Of a DNA stretch of 64,000 nucleotides, positions 35,680-44,835 are shown one piece after another. The position numbers and the translations under genes were made by a program. Origin of the DNA: an uncultured Bacteriovoracaceae bacterium (lineage in GTDB: Bacteria; Bdellovibrionota; Bacteriovoracia; Bacteriovoracales; Bacteriovoracaceae); contig CATLOT010000001.1 of the NCBI GenBank assembly GCA_950054155.1, positions 207,098-271,097 on the forward strand, in the 5' to 3' direction. The notes beneath the pieces are model-generated. The model worked only from the letters and a program-made list of their open reading frames with translations. It searched no databases and was not told the DNA's origin. The first letter of the stretch is position 1. Each line of letters starts with the position of its first letter.

Positions 35680-37072
35680 GTCTGACTTCCTTCTCTAAGA
35701 GAATTTTTTCTTTTTTATCAACAAATTGTAAGATTACTGTTTTGGACCCCTGAGAGAGGAAGTTGGGTTTAAACGAGAAGTGCATGATTGCATTTCTTGA
35801 GCGACCACCATCTAAGGGAAAGGGGTTCTTCGGTGTAATAAGTTCCACGGCCTCTTGGGACGCTTTTTCTTTTAAGCGAAAGAGAACTTCTTTATGGGTA
35901 CTGCCTTTATAGTCGAGACGGATACGATAAAGGTTTCGCACTTGCTTAGTTCCATCAGGGAGAACTTGTTCACGGTAGGGTACTTTAGTCCCTCGAATAA
36001 GAGTAACCTTCAAATTATTTGCTTGGGACAAATTGTATCCGAGGATGCTTAAAACAAGTGTAATGGCGCCAAGATAAATGAAAGAGCGTGGTTTAAAGCG
36101 TTTCGTTTCTTTACCTTCGAGAGCAGCTTCAGTGTCGTAGCGAATGAGGCCAGGCTCCTTTCCTACCTTAAGCATGATTTCATCACAGGCGTCGATACAG
36201 TTTGTACAGGCGATACATTCGAGTTGAGTTCCTCTTCGGATATCGATTCCTGTAGGGCACGCCTTGACGCAGTGGTAGCAGTTAATACAGTCACCCTCGT
36301 CTGATTTTTCAACAGTTCCTCGTCTTGGCTCACCCCTGATGGGGTCATAGGCAACAACAAGAGAGTCTTCATCCATCATAACGGACTGAAGACGACCATA
36401 AGGACAGGCGATGAGGCAGAACTGTTCGCGAAACCATCCAAAATCAAAAAGAAAGAGGCCAGTAAGAAAGAGCATAATAAAGAAGAGGGTCATATGCTCT
36501 TGGGGAGGCGACATTGTAATCCAAAAGAGCTTCCTCGCACCGACAAAATAGCCTAGAAAACTATGAGAGATATGAAGAGATGCAATAAGGAAGAGTCCCC
36601 ATTTTAATGACTTTTTCCACACCTTCTCAAAATTCCAAGGTGCTTGATCAAGTTTCTGGCGTTGCCGAGATTTTCCTTCAATGAGACGCTCTATTTTCCC
36701 ATAGATCGCATCGATGAAAACAGTTTGAGGGCATGCCCAGCCACACCATACTCTACCCCACAAGGACGTAATAAATCCCATTGTAAAAACAAAGGCGAGA
36801 AGCACGAGGAGAAAGAGGGGAGCATCATGAGCATAGAAGGTTTGGCCAAAAAAAGTGAACTCACGTTGTGGTATATCGAGGAGAATAATTTGTTTTCCCT
36901 GAAAATGAATCCAGGGAAGGATTAAGTAAAGTCCAATGAGAGCACGATAAAAAAATGTTCTGCGAGTCTTCCACTTACCTGATACATCTTCTGGATGCAG
37001 GTAAACGCGATGACCTTTTTCATCAGTCGTCGCTAATCTTTCCTCGTGTAATTCAAATCTATTCTGTGCCAT
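35660..37072 (-). CDS. ccoG: Cytochrome oxidase accessory protein CcoG
   Basis: A 470-residue membrane iron-sulfur protein of the FixG/CcoG family: four to five N-terminal TM helices, then two 4Fe-4S ferredoxin motifs CINCYHCVKACP and CIACTNCIDACD (about 250-290), then a C-terminal Ig-like FixG domain. It helps copper insertion into CcoN. The start ATG 37072 has AGGAG upstream. It overlaps the SafE-like gene by 20 bases and follows ccoP. Confidence 0.92.
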   Translation of the reverse strand: MAQNRFELHEERLATTDEKGHRVYLHPEDVSGKWKTRRTFFYRALIGLYLILPWIHFQGKQIILLDIPQREFTFFGQTFYAHDAPLFLLVLLAFVFTMGFITSLWGRVWCGWACPQTVFIDAIYGKIERLIEGKSRQRQKLDQAPWNFEKVWKKSLKWGLFLIASLHISHSFLGYFVGARKLFWITMSPPQEHMTLFFIMLFLTGLFLFDFGWFREQFCLIACPYGRLQSVMMDEDSLVVAYDPIRGEPRRGTVEKSDEGDCINCYHCVKACPTGIDIRRGTQLECIACTNCIDACDEIMLKVGKEPGLIRYDTEAALEGKETKRFKPRSFIYLGAITLVLSILGYNLSQANNLKVTLIRGTKVPYREQVLPDGTKQVRNLYRIRLDYKGSTHKEVLFRLKEKASQEAVELITPKNPFPLDGGRSRNAIMHFSFKPNFLSQGSKTVILQFVDKKEKILLEKEVRLVGPLN

Positions 37073-37128
37073 CTCTATCTCCTTGTGCTCAGATTATCAT
37101 TTCTGAGCACAAGATTCTTTGTGCTAAA

Positions 37129-37734
37129 TCAATCTTCGAGTTTTTCACCCTGTGGTTCTTTACCGGGAGTGTTCTTTCCTTTGACACTCAGGACGTAATG
37201 AACTGCTGCAAAGAGTTCTTCTTTGCTAAGCATATCAGCCCAAGCGGGCATCCCATTATCCTCATTACCAACGCGGATAAAACTGAAAATTTTGACAGGA
37301 GTAACCTCTTTTATATTGAGCCAGTAAGCATCAGTGAGGTTGGGGCCGATATCACCTTTTCCACCAACTTCATGACATGAAAGACAGTTCTCTTCGTAAA
37401 CTTCAGCTGCCATTTGATCAGCGTTTTCGCCTTTTTGCCAGGCTTGAAACTCGGCAAGCTGGAAATCACCCGTTAGTTTTCTCTGTTCCTCACGAATGGC
37501 TTCAACTTTAGCGAGTTTTTGATCGAACTCATCTCTAAGAGTAGGAGCGCCAGCAAAGTTGTAGAAGTAGATGTAGCCTATGGCAAAAACGACTCCACCA
37601 ATAAAGGTCCACACCCACCAAGAAGGAAGAGGGTAATCAAATTCCTCAATCCCGTCGTAATCGTGATCAAGGAGTAGATTTCTTTCCTCTTCGTTTAAAA
37701 TGACATTATCTGCGGTTCTTTTATTATTACTCAT
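37129..37734 (-). CDS. ccoP: cbb3 oxidase subunit CcoP (mono-heme)
   Basis: A 201-residue subunit: one N-terminal TM helix (WWVWTFIGGVVFAIGYIYFYNF), a helical linker, then one cytochrome c domain with CLSCHEV (about residue 122) and a Met ligand (NGMPAWADML). Most CcoP proteins have two heme c domains and about 300 residues; only one is visible here. Its ATG overlaps the ccoQ stop. It accepts electrons from a carrier and passes them to CcoO. Confidence 0.9.
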   Translation of the reverse strand: MSNNKRTADNVILNEEERNLLLDHDYDGIEEFDYPLPSWWVWTFIGGVVFAIGYIYFYNFAGAPTLRDEFDQKLAKVEAIREEQRKLTGDFQLAEFQAWQKGENADQMAAEVYEENCLSCHEVGGKGDIGPNLTDAYWLNIKEVTPVKIFSFIRVGNEDNGMPAWADMLSKEELFAAVHYVLSVKGKNTPGKEPQGEKLED

Positions 37735-37925
37735 TTTTTATCTCCAGTAGCTTGGGAAACTGGCTGACCTTCGTCGAAGGGGAGAGATCCAGCATCATTG
37801 TAAAAACCCTTGCTGCCTTTACGAAATGTCCAAAAGACAACAAAGATAAAGAAAGTGAGAAAGATTACAAAAGCGAGGACTGTTAAATCAGTCCACGCAA
37901 AATTACTCAGCACTTGAGATTTCAT
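37731..37925 (-). CDS. ccoQ: cbb3 oxidase small subunit CcoQ
   Basis: A 64-residue, single-TM protein (LTVLAFVIFLTFFIFVVFWTF) with a short hydrophilic tail (GFYNDAGSLPFDEG), as in FixQ/CcoQ. ATG 37925 has GGAGGAG upstream and lies 23 bases within the end of ccoNO. It stabilises the oxidase. The assignment rests on size, topology and position between ccoNO and ccoP. Confidence 0.85.
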   Translation of the reverse strand: MKSQVLSNFAWTDLTVLAFVIFLTFFIFVVFWTFRKGSKGFYNDAGSLPFDEGQPVSQATGDKK

Positions 37926-40071
37926 CTTCAACTCCTCCAAGGTCAGTGCCTAGTCGCTGTAGGTAAGCGATAAGAGCAATGATCTCTTTATTAATCATTT
38001 TTGCATCCACTCCATCTTTAGCGAGCTCATCCATAATTGATTGAGCCTGAGTTTTCGCTGCAGCGACAGAGTTGTTAATTTCGTCGTCTGAATAAGGTGC
38101 ACCAAGGGCCGCAAGAACTTTCATTTTCTTCTCAACGACACTGTACTTGATCTTATTCTTATAGAGCCAAGGGTAGTTTGGCATGATCGACCCTGGAGTT
38201 ACGTCACGAGGGTTGAGCATATGACGATAGTGCCACATATGATTGTATTTCCCACCCACTCTATGAACATCAGGACCAATACGGCGAGAACCCCATTGGA
38301 AAGGACGATCATAGACATACTCTGCGGCTTGAGAAACTTTCCCGTAACGAAGTTGTTCGGCAACCATGGGTCTAATCATTTGACTGTGGCAAACGTAACA
38401 GCCCTCTCTGACGTAAACATCACGGCCCATAACCTCTAAAGGAGAGTAAGGCTTAACCCTTTCATCTTTTACAATGAATTGGTTTGAAACTAGTGAGGGA
38501 ACGAGTTCAATCACTGATCCAACGAGAATAGCGACGAAGGCGAGGACAGAAAAGACGAGAGGAAGTCCTTCAAGTTTTCTGTGCTTACCGCCATGCTCAT
38601 CAAGGGGACTTGCACTAAGTGGTAATGCTTTGAACTTCTCATCTTCTGTTTCTTCTTTAGGTGCAAGCTTAATAGTCTTATAAACATTGTATACAAGAAG
38701 AACGAAGCCAAAGAGAACAAGAACTCCACCAATCGCTCTTACCCAGTACATTGGAATAATCTTGACGACGGTTTCAACAAAGTTGGGATAAACAAGCTTT
38801 CCAGTCTCATCAACTGCACGCCACATAAGACCTTGGGTAATACCTGCAGTCCACATAGACATGATGTAAAGAAGAAGACCAATTGTTGCTGACCAAAATT
38901 GAATATTGGCTAAGCGCTCTGACCAAATTTTAGTTTTCCAAAGCTTAGGGACCATATAGTAAAGCATCCCTGAGGTAAGCATATAGTTCCAACCAATCGT
39001 TCCTGAGTGAACATGACCAACAATCCAATCGGTAAAGTGAGCAAGACTATTGACTGACTTAATTGAGAGGAGGGGTCCTTCAAAAGTCGACATACCGTAA
39101 AAAGTAACAGCGGTCGCAAGGAACTTTAAAATGGGCTCTTTTCTCACACGATCCCAAGCCCCTCTTAGAGTAAGAAGACCGTTAATCATACCACCCCAAG
39201 ACGGTGCCCAAAGAGCAATGGAGAAGGCCATCCCTACAGTTTGCACCCACTCTGGAAGAGTTGAATAGAGAAGGTGGTGTGGGCCAGCCCAGATATAAAC
39301 AAAGATGAGCGACCAAAAGTGAATAATTGAAAGTCGATAAGAGTAAACAGGTCTATTGATGGCCTTCGGCACGAAGTAGTACATAAGTCCAAGAAAAGGT
39401 GTTGTGAGGAAAAAGGCAACAGCGTTGTGACCATACCACCACTGAACGAGAGCATCCTGAACACCAGCAAAAACAGAGTAAGACTTCATAAGCCCTACGG
39501 GAATGGCCAGGTTGTTAACAACATAGAGAAGCGCAACAGTAAGGATTGTCGCAATATAAAACCAAATGGCTACATAGATGTGTCGCTCCCTTCTTTGCTT
39601 AAGGGTCAGAAAGAAGTTAACACCAAAAGTCACCCATATTACCGCAACAGCGATATCAAGTGGCCACTCAAGTTCTGCATACTCCTTAGCTTGGGATAGA
39701 CCAAGAGGAAGAGTGATCGCAGCGCCAACAATGATAATTTGCCATCCCCAGAAATGAATTTTACCGAGAAGGTCACTCGCCATTCTCGTTTTGAGAAGTC
39801 TCTGGGTTGAATAATAAACCCCCGCAAAAATAGCATTTCCGACAAAAGCAAAAATAGCTGCATTTGTGTGGAGTGGTCTTAAACGACCAAAGGTAAACCA
39901 AGGGAGATCGAGATTTAGCTTCCATGAGGCCAGCTCAAAAGCAATCCAAACTCCGAGAAAGAGGGCTATGACCCCCCAGATAAGTGTGGCGATAACAAAC
40001 ATCTTGGTGAGTTTGTCATCATAGGAAAAGACTTCGAGGTCCTTTTCCTGGGCTTGCGTGACAGTGCTCAT
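37903..40071 (-). CDS. ccoNO: cbb3 oxidase CcoN-CcoO fusion
   Basis: One 722-residue chain covers both core subunits. The CcoN part (about 1-480) holds heme b and CuB ligands: RPLHTN, WWYGHNAVAF, GPHHLLY and HVHSGTIGWN. The CcoO part (about 505-722) has a TM helix and the heme c motif CYVCHSQMIRP near residue 573. It reduces oxygen to water with high affinity and pumps protons. In most bacteria ccoN and ccoO are separate; fusion is known in some lineages. Its start overlaps the ccoS stop as ATGA. Confidence 0.92.
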   Translation of the reverse strand: MSTVTQAQEKDLEVFSYDDKLTKMFVIATLIWGVIALFLGVWIAFELASWKLNLDLPWFTFGRLRPLHTNAAIFAFVGNAIFAGVYYSTQRLLKTRMASDLLGKIHFWGWQIIIVGAAITLPLGLSQAKEYAELEWPLDIAVAVIWVTFGVNFFLTLKQRRERHIYVAIWFYIATILTVALLYVVNNLAIPVGLMKSYSVFAGVQDALVQWWYGHNAVAFFLTTPFLGLMYYFVPKAINRPVYSYRLSIIHFWSLIFVYIWAGPHHLLYSTLPEWVQTVGMAFSIALWAPSWGGMINGLLTLRGAWDRVRKEPILKFLATAVTFYGMSTFEGPLLSIKSVNSLAHFTDWIVGHVHSGTIGWNYMLTSGMLYYMVPKLWKTKIWSERLANIQFWSATIGLLLYIMSMWTAGITQGLMWRAVDETGKLVYPNFVETVVKIIPMYWVRAIGGVLVLFGFVLLVYNVYKTIKLAPKEETEDEKFKALPLSASPLDEHGGKHRKLEGLPLVFSVLAFVAILVGSVIELVPSLVSNQFIVKDERVKPYSPLEVMGRDVYVREGCYVCHSQMIRPMVAEQLRYGKVSQAAEYVYDRPFQWGSRRIGPDVHRVGGKYNHMWHYRHMLNPRDVTPGSIMPNYPWLYKNKIKYSVVEKKMKVLAALGAPYSDDEINNSVAAAKTQAQSIMDELAKDGVDAKMINKEIIALIAYLQRLGTDLGGVEDEISSAE

Positions 40072-40247
40072 ACTTCCTTCCTTTTATGAGTATTATTGTG
40101 TTCATCAGAATCATCATCTAATAGTATTCTTTTGCTTGGTGTATCGAGGTCATCAAATTGACCGCTCTTGGCCGCCCAAATAAAAAAGAGGACGAAAACA
40201 GAGCCTAAGATCAAGGCCATGGGGATGAGAATTTTAAGAATTTCCAT
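40068..40247 (-). CDS. ccoS: cbb3 oxidase maturation protein CcoS
   Basis: A 59-residue protein too short for standard length cut-offs: M-E-I-L-K start, one TM helix (LIPMALILGSVFVLFFIWAA), then the family signature KSGQFDDLDTPSKRIL. CcoS is needed to install heme and CuB in CcoN. It starts at ATG 40247, 14 bases inside the end of ccoI, and its stop overlaps the ccoNO start. The motif makes this call secure. Confidence 0.93.
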   Translation of the reverse strand: MEILKILIPMALILGSVFVLFFIWAAKSGQFDDLDTPSKRILLDDDSDEHNNTHKRKEV

Positions 40248-42636
40248 GACTGATCTCCAAAATATTATCTCTGGTTTGAAAGAGGGTGATGCCTAAAACA
40301 GTGAGGCTACTTAATGGCATAAGCACTGCAGCCTCGAGGGGACCGATAAAACCAAAAATAGCTAAAACTGCTCCAGAAATGTTATACATTAATGAAAAGC
40401 TTAGGTTTATCTTAACAGTATTAATCGCTTTTTGGGCAAGAAAAAGAGCTTTATTAATATGCTCAAGATTGGGCTGAGTGAGAAATATATCTGCCACTCT
40501 AAGGCTGACTTCAACTGAACCGTGGGTTGCAATACTTGTCATCGCCTCGTTGAAAGCAAGAGAATCGTTAGCCCCATCTCCAACAAAGAGGGAATGAGGA
40601 AGATGGCGAACTTTTTGTGCTTTGTCCTCTGGGCTCATCTGCGCCAAAAAGGTTCTTTCTTTAAACTCAAGAAGAGCTGCAGTTTCATTGACGATAGCCT
40701 CTTTATCACCAGAGAAGAGGTAAGTCTGATAACCATTGGCTCTTAGCGTCTTGAGAGTAGCAGGTGCTTCCTCTCTTAAAGAATCATTAAGAGTGAGCTT
40801 TAAGATTGCTTCACCATTTTTAGTAATATTTACGATGGTGTCTTTGTTTGTTCCCTCAGATGAAAAGGCTTCATAAGAGTCTTGGTTGATTTTAGCCCGG
40901 ATACCAAATCCAAGAATCTCTTCATAAGAATCAAACTCAAGAGTGTTGAGCCATTGATCTTGGGTATTGGCCCATTGAGTAATAGCTTTGGCGACAGGAT
41001 GAGAGCTTTTGCATTCAAGAGAAAAGGCGATTTCCTGAGGACTAAACTGAGAAAAGTGTTCTTCATTAAGAACCTCGACTTTTGTTACAGAATAATCACC
41101 TTTAGTAAGAGTTCCCGTTTTATCAAAAATGATATTCTTAACTTTTGTAAGCTTCTCTAGCGCATCCTCAGTTTTAATAATAATACCGTGAGATTGGCCA
41201 AGGCTCATTATTCGGCTAAATGTGAGTGGTGTCGCGAGTCCAAAAGCGCAGGGGCAGGTGACAATGATAAGAGCGAGAGTGTTTTCAAGGGCCTTTTCAA
41301 ATCCAAGAAAAGAATAATTGGCAAAGAACGATACAATCGCGACCAAGATAATAATATTTACAAAGTACTTACTTACAGTGTCAGTGAGGTATGAGTAGTG
41401 TGATTCTTTGAGTGATTGGTGTTCAAGATCTGTTAAGAGCTTGCCAAGGCGAGTTTCCCTTCCCACCTTTTCTGCTTTTACTTCAACGCGAGAGCCGATA
41501 TTTAAGGTGCCCATGAAGACCTTACTACCTTTTTCATGGAGTATATTTTGGCTCTCTCCTGTGAGGGTACTGAGATTGATTTTAGTAGCGCCTTTTGTGA
41601 TAACTCCATCGCAGGGGAAAACTTGATTGGGAAGAATAGCAATACTATCGCCAGTATTAAGTTGATCAGGATGGATGTGTTCAAAGTCGCCATTAGCCAT
41701 TTTTCTTTGAATGCTTCCTCGTTGAAAAATTCCCGAAAGATCGTTCTTATTAAGGCTTGTTTGCTGAACTTTACGCAAAACAAAGCGACTGAGAAGAATA
41801 AGAAAAGTGAGAGTGGTGATCGAATCAAAGTAAATAAGCTCTTTTCCCATAAGGAGAAAGTAGGAACTTATAAGAAACCCAAGAATGATCGCGAGGCTTA
41901 GGGGGATATCTATATTAACTCTTTTATTCTTGAGGGAACTCCAGGCTGATTTATAAAAAGGTGAAGCACAATAGGTTACAACCGGAAGAACAAGGATAAA
42001 GCTTAAAAGACCAAAACTTAGAGAGTAACCCCCATTTGCTCCCGCATAAACACTTCCAGCGTAGAGCATAATATTCATCATAGAAAAGCCGGCAATACCA
42101 ATTTTTAAAAGAAGAGAGCGTTCTTCTTTGAGTTTCAGCTTTTCCAGTTCATCCTGATTGGAAATCGGAAAAGGAGGGTAGCCCAATTTATTAAGAGTTT
42201 CCGCAGCCTTTTTGAATTTATCGTGATCTTTATGAAGTGTAATAGTGACGAGGCTTTTACCAATATTTAGGCGTGCCTCTTTAACTTCTTCGACTAACTC
42301 TGGAAGTCTTTCGATGAGCCACAGACAGGCTAGGCAGTGAACACCTTTAAGATAAAAGGACATGGACCATAGCCCTTCTTGAAAGGAGCCATAATCATTA
42401 AGAAATTGCGTATGATTAAGGTAATCAAAGTGAGTGTCTTCTACAGAGACGGGTTTTGTGTAATCACCTGTTTGATCTTGAATTTTATAAAATTGCTGGA
42501 GATTTCCTTGTTCAAGGATTGAATAGACACTTAAGCAGCCTTGGCAACAGAATACATTTTTGCTGTCGTCGTAAAACGGCGCATGTACTGGCTCATGGCA
42601 GTGTTTACAATGAATGAGGGTATTAACCTGACCCAT
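40234..42636 (-). CDS. ccoI: Copper P1B-ATPase CcoI
   Basis: About 800 residues. The N-terminus has CKHC and CCQGC Cys sets and a heavy-metal-binding-like region (HCLACLWLIE), then the P-type core: TCPCAFGLATPL (the CPC metal site), DKTGTLTKG (phosphorylation Asp), GDGANDSLAF. CcoI/FixI exports copper to the periplasm for cbb3 assembly. ATG 42636 is used (AAGGAT about ten bases upstream); ATG 42672 and TTG 42687 are longer options. It heads the operon behind an FNR-like site. Confidence 0.9.
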   Translation of the reverse strand: MGQVNTLIHCKHCHEPVHAPFYDDSKNVFCCQGCLSVYSILEQGNLQQFYKIQDQTGDYTKPVSVEDTHFDYLNHTQFLNDYGSFQEGLWSMSFYLKGVHCLACLWLIERLPELVEEVKEARLNIGKSLVTITLHKDHDKFKKAAETLNKLGYPPFPISNQDELEKLKLKEERSLLLKIGIAGFSMMNIMLYAGSVYAGANGGYSLSFGLLSFILVLPVVTYCASPFYKSAWSSLKNKRVNIDIPLSLAIILGFLISSYFLLMGKELIYFDSITTLTFLILLSRFVLRKVQQTSLNKNDLSGIFQRGSIQRKMANGDFEHIHPDQLNTGDSIAILPNQVFPCDGVITKGATKINLSTLTGESQNILHEKGSKVFMGTLNIGSRVEVKAEKVGRETRLGKLLTDLEHQSLKESHYSYLTDTVSKYFVNIIILVAIVSFFANYSFLGFEKALENTLALIIVTCPCAFGLATPLTFSRIMSLGQSHGIIIKTEDALEKLTKVKNIIFDKTGTLTKGDYSVTKVEVLNEEHFSQFSPQEIAFSLECKSSHPVAKAITQWANTQDQWLNTLEFDSYEEILGFGIRAKINQDSYEAFSSEGTNKDTIVNITKNGEAILKLTLNDSLREEAPATLKTLRANGYQTYLFSGDKEAIVNETAALLEFKERTFLAQMSPEDKAQKVRHLPHSLFVGDGANDSLAFNEAMTSIATHGSVEVSLRVADIFLTQPNLEHINKALFLAQKAINTVKINLSFSLMYNISGAVLAIFGFIGPLEAAVLMPLSSLTVLGITLFQTRDNILEISHGNS

Positions 42637-42701
42637 TTTATGTCGATCCTTTTTTCGTTGATTCCCTTTCATGAATATAAGCGTCAATTGTGTTTAATTG
42701 C

Positions 42702-42715
42702 ATGACATAGATCAT
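42702..42715. promoter_or_regulatory. FNR-like site upstream of the cco operon
   Basis: ATGACATAGATCAT contains TGA-N6-TCA in a perfect ATGA/TCAT dyad, the core spacing used by Crp/Fnr proteins. It lies 66 bases before the chosen ccoI start. The FNR-like regulator gene is 500 bases away. Binding and control by oxygen are inference. Confidence 0.4.
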
Positions 42716-42743
42716 ATTTTAGTAAGAGAATGATGAGGATTCA

Positions 42744-43127
42744 TTAAGAGACTTTTTTAAGAAGAGCGCTAAGAATGGAGCGTAAATCTTGATCAGATTC
42801 CTCTTCTAAAATTTCAAGAACGGTAGAGCGGTCGAGAAAGACAACTTCTGAGTCATGGCTTATTTGCGCTCCATAAATGCTGGGGGTGTGTCCCATAAGC
42901 TCGAGAAAACCAATGAGATCACCAGGACCTAGGGGGATGTCTTTTCTTCTTTTTTTGACTAGTTTACCGCTACCTTTAAGTATGAGGTAAGCAACGACAG
43001 GGATGTGATCCTCATAGAAGAGGTCCATATCTACAGTGTAAGAGTGACCTTCTCCCTTTTTAGAGATTCTCTCTAAAACTTCGTTACTGACATGAATGAC
43101 GTTATATTTATTTAACGTAGCTGACAT
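42744..43127 (-). CDS. Cyclic-nucleotide-binding-domain protein without HTH
   Basis: About 127 residues forming one cNMP-binding beta-barrel (FYEDHIPVVAYLILKGSGKLVKK, LGPGDLIGFLELMG, EVVFLDRS) and nothing else. It lacks the DNA-binding helix-turn-helix of Crp/Fnr proteins. It may be a stand-alone sensor or a remnant of a longer regulator. ATG 43127 lies close behind GGGGAG; TTG 43136 is an alternative. It sits between the FNR-like gene and the cco operon, same strand. Confidence 0.7.
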   Translation of the reverse strand: MSATLNKYNVIHVSNEVLERISKKGEGHSYTVDMDLFYEDHIPVVAYLILKGSGKLVKKRRKDIPLGPGDLIGFLELMGHTPSIYGAQISHDSEVVFLDRSTVLEILEEESDQDLRSILSALLKKVS

Positions 43128-43191
43128 ACTCCCCAATATAAAAGGGAATCAAAGATAAAAATATAATCTATGTCAGGAAATTAAGAAAAAT

Positions 43192-43905
43192 TTAATAGGA
43201 AAGATTGGCCCAATCGATAAGTTCCTCTTCATTCTTAATGATGATGATCTTACCTTCCTGTTCAATCAAGCCAGCTTCTTTAAATTCGGAGATGAAGCGG
43301 ATAAGCGTTTCATTGGCCGTACCAATCATTGTGGCCATCTCTTCTCTTGTAAGCTTGATGACAATCTTAGTGCGGCCATCTTCTAACTTCTCCCCATGAG
43401 ACTCTTTAAGGAGAAGGAGAAGTTCAGCAAGGCGCTCTCTTACATTTTTTTGGTGCAGCGAAGAGAGTTTATTCTCGGCAGCACCCATATCTGCGGAAAG
43501 CTTTTCGATGATATTCATCGATACTGTCGGCTGATCGTTAATCACTTTCATTATGAACTTCTTATCAAGAAAGCAGACCTTGGTATCTTCAAGGGCTGTC
43601 GCCGTCGCCATATAATATTGATCAGTAAAGAGGCTTCGATGACCAAGAACATCACCAGCTGTAGCAATTCTTACGATAGACTCTTTGCCATCAGCACCAA
43701 TCTTTGTGACTTTGATATTTCCAGAACTTATGCAATAGAGTCCGAAAGGGTGGTTTCCTTGGACAAAGAGTGTTTGGCCCTTCTTGTAAATATTGGTGAT
43801 TTTGTGATCACTAACATCCTTAAGTTCTTCAGCTCCTAAGGAGCAGAAGACACCCTTGGTGAGGGAGGGGCAATTGCTACAATTGTGTTCAGCTTTCTTG
43901 TGCAT
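43192..43905 (-). CDS. FNR-type transcription regulator
   Basis: A 237-residue Crp/Fnr-family regulator. N-terminal CSNCPSLTKGVFC gives C9, C12, C21, and C111 in LEDTKVCF aligns with C122 of E. coli FNR, so an oxygen-labile 4Fe-4S cluster is likely. The cNMP-like barrel follows. The HTH TREEMATMIGTANETLIRF has Glu and Arg of the FNR recognition helix (FNR has ETISR, here ETLIR). It is well placed to control the cbb3 operon. The closeness to FNR versus FixK-type cannot be decided. Confidence 0.85.
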   Translation of the reverse strand: MHKKAEHNCSNCPSLTKGVFCSLGAEELKDVSDHKITNIYKKGQTLFVQGNHPFGLYCISSGNIKVTKIGADGKESIVRIATAGDVLGHRSLFTDQYYMATATALEDTKVCFLDKKFIMKVINDQPTVSMNIIEKLSADMGAAENKLSSLHQKNVRERLAELLLLLKESHGEKLEDGRTKIVIKLTREEMATMIGTANETLIRFISEFKEAGLIEQEGKIIIIKNEEELIDWANLSY

Positions 43906-44005
43906 AATTATGATCCGATATCAGCGACTATACCCTAAGATTATCATAAGTTCCTGCTCAAAAAACATGAGCTAGGTCAGGAAGTAGCTACCAAACATAT
44001 TAAAA

Positions 44006-44464
44006 TCACATATCATTTTGGTAAAATCTAAAAATAATCTCGTTCATTCTCTTTTTGTTAGCACCTAAGTCAGAGTGACCCATGCGAGACGCGCTTCTAA
44101 AGTGGATAAAGGGCTCTTCGCTTAAGTTAAACTCCACATCATCGACAAATTTAAAGACGGCTGACGTGAATTCAGCATGGATATAATCTTGCTCCTCGGA
44201 GACAAGATTTACGCGATCTGTTTTCTTAAGGATCTTAATAATTCTTTCTCGTGCTTGTTCCTTAGGAAGTTGGTACTTGATGGGCTTAAGAAAGTGCTCT
44301 TGATCTTTAGGATAGTGAGAACCTATGCAATTTGGGCTTTCGGGACAGGGTTTGAGAACGGCATTTCCTCCCTCGCTCTGAGTTAAGCCTAGGTTTTTTG
44401 GGCGAGGTGCCTGGCATCCTGTCGCAAGGGCTAAAGCTGAAATTAAGACTAATAAAGATTTCAT
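44006..44464 (-). CDS. DUF1499 lipoprotein
   Basis: A 152-residue lipoprotein (lipobox LATGC, Cys at about 17). The DUF1499 pattern is clear: CPESPNCIGS near residue 40 and SASRMGHSDLGANKKRM near 130. The function of the family is unknown. Its ATG overlaps the end of the DUF2288 gene as ATGA, so both are made together. The 100-bp gap to the FNR gene has no obvious feature. Confidence 0.85.
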   Translation of the reverse strand: MKSLLVLISALALATGCQAPRPKNLGLTQSEGGNAVLKPCPESPNCIGSHYPKDQEHFLKPIKYQLPKEQARERIIKILKKTDRVNLVSEEQDYIHAEFTSAVFKFVDDVEFNLSEEPFIHFRSASRMGHSDLGANKKRMNEIIFRFYQNDM

Positions 44465-44754
44465 CCTTGGATTCTCCTTTGGATAAGAACATAGGGTTCA
44501 ATGATAAGCATTTTAAAAAGGATACTTGATTCCTTTGCAAAAAGCGTCGCTTCTTCAGGCGTTGGCGGCGCCATTAAGCCATTATCTAAGAACTGCTTAA
44601 TTTGGCTGATGTCATCCGTTGCCATGGCCTGGCCAACCTCAACGATATCAAGGTCCTCGTCTAAAAGGTAAACGGTTCCTCGTGCAAAATGAGGGGCAAC
44701 TGGTTCCCATTGTGTATCTAGAATTTCGCTTTGAAGCTTGTCTTTTAGGTCCAA
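44461..44754 (-). CDS. DUF2288 protein
   Basis: A 97-residue soluble protein matching DUF2288 (WEPVAPHFARGTVYLLDEDLDIVEVG). It starts with TTG 44754, which is backed by a strong GGAGG seven bases upstream. Its end overlaps the DUF1499 lipoprotein start. Function unknown. Confidence 0.8.
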   Translation of the reverse strand: MDLKDKLQSEILDTQWEPVAPHFARGTVYLLDEDLDIVEVGQAMATDDISQIKQFLDNGLMAPPTPEEATLFAKESSILFKMLIIEPYVLIQRRIQG

Positions 44755-44784
44755 GGTTTAACCTCCAAAAGTACGGATAATAGG

Positions 44785-44812
44785 CAAAAAAAAAGCCGGC
44801 ATAAACCGGCTC
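44785..44812 (-). terminator. Intrinsic terminator downstream of the histone gene
   Basis: Leftward AGCCGG / CCGGCT with a six-base loop, then a run of nine T. It ends the histone transcript, 24 bases past its stop, and isolates it from the DUF2288 gene. Confidence 0.85.
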
Positions 44813-44835
44813 CCATTTATAAAAGATGAATGGGA

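Noticed and set aside
36955..37380. 141-codon ORF opposite ccoG and ccoP
   Set aside because: Shadow of two recognised oxidase genes.
43396..43839. 147-codon ORF opposite the FNR-like gene
   Set aside because: Antisense to a well-supported regulator with no start site or domain.
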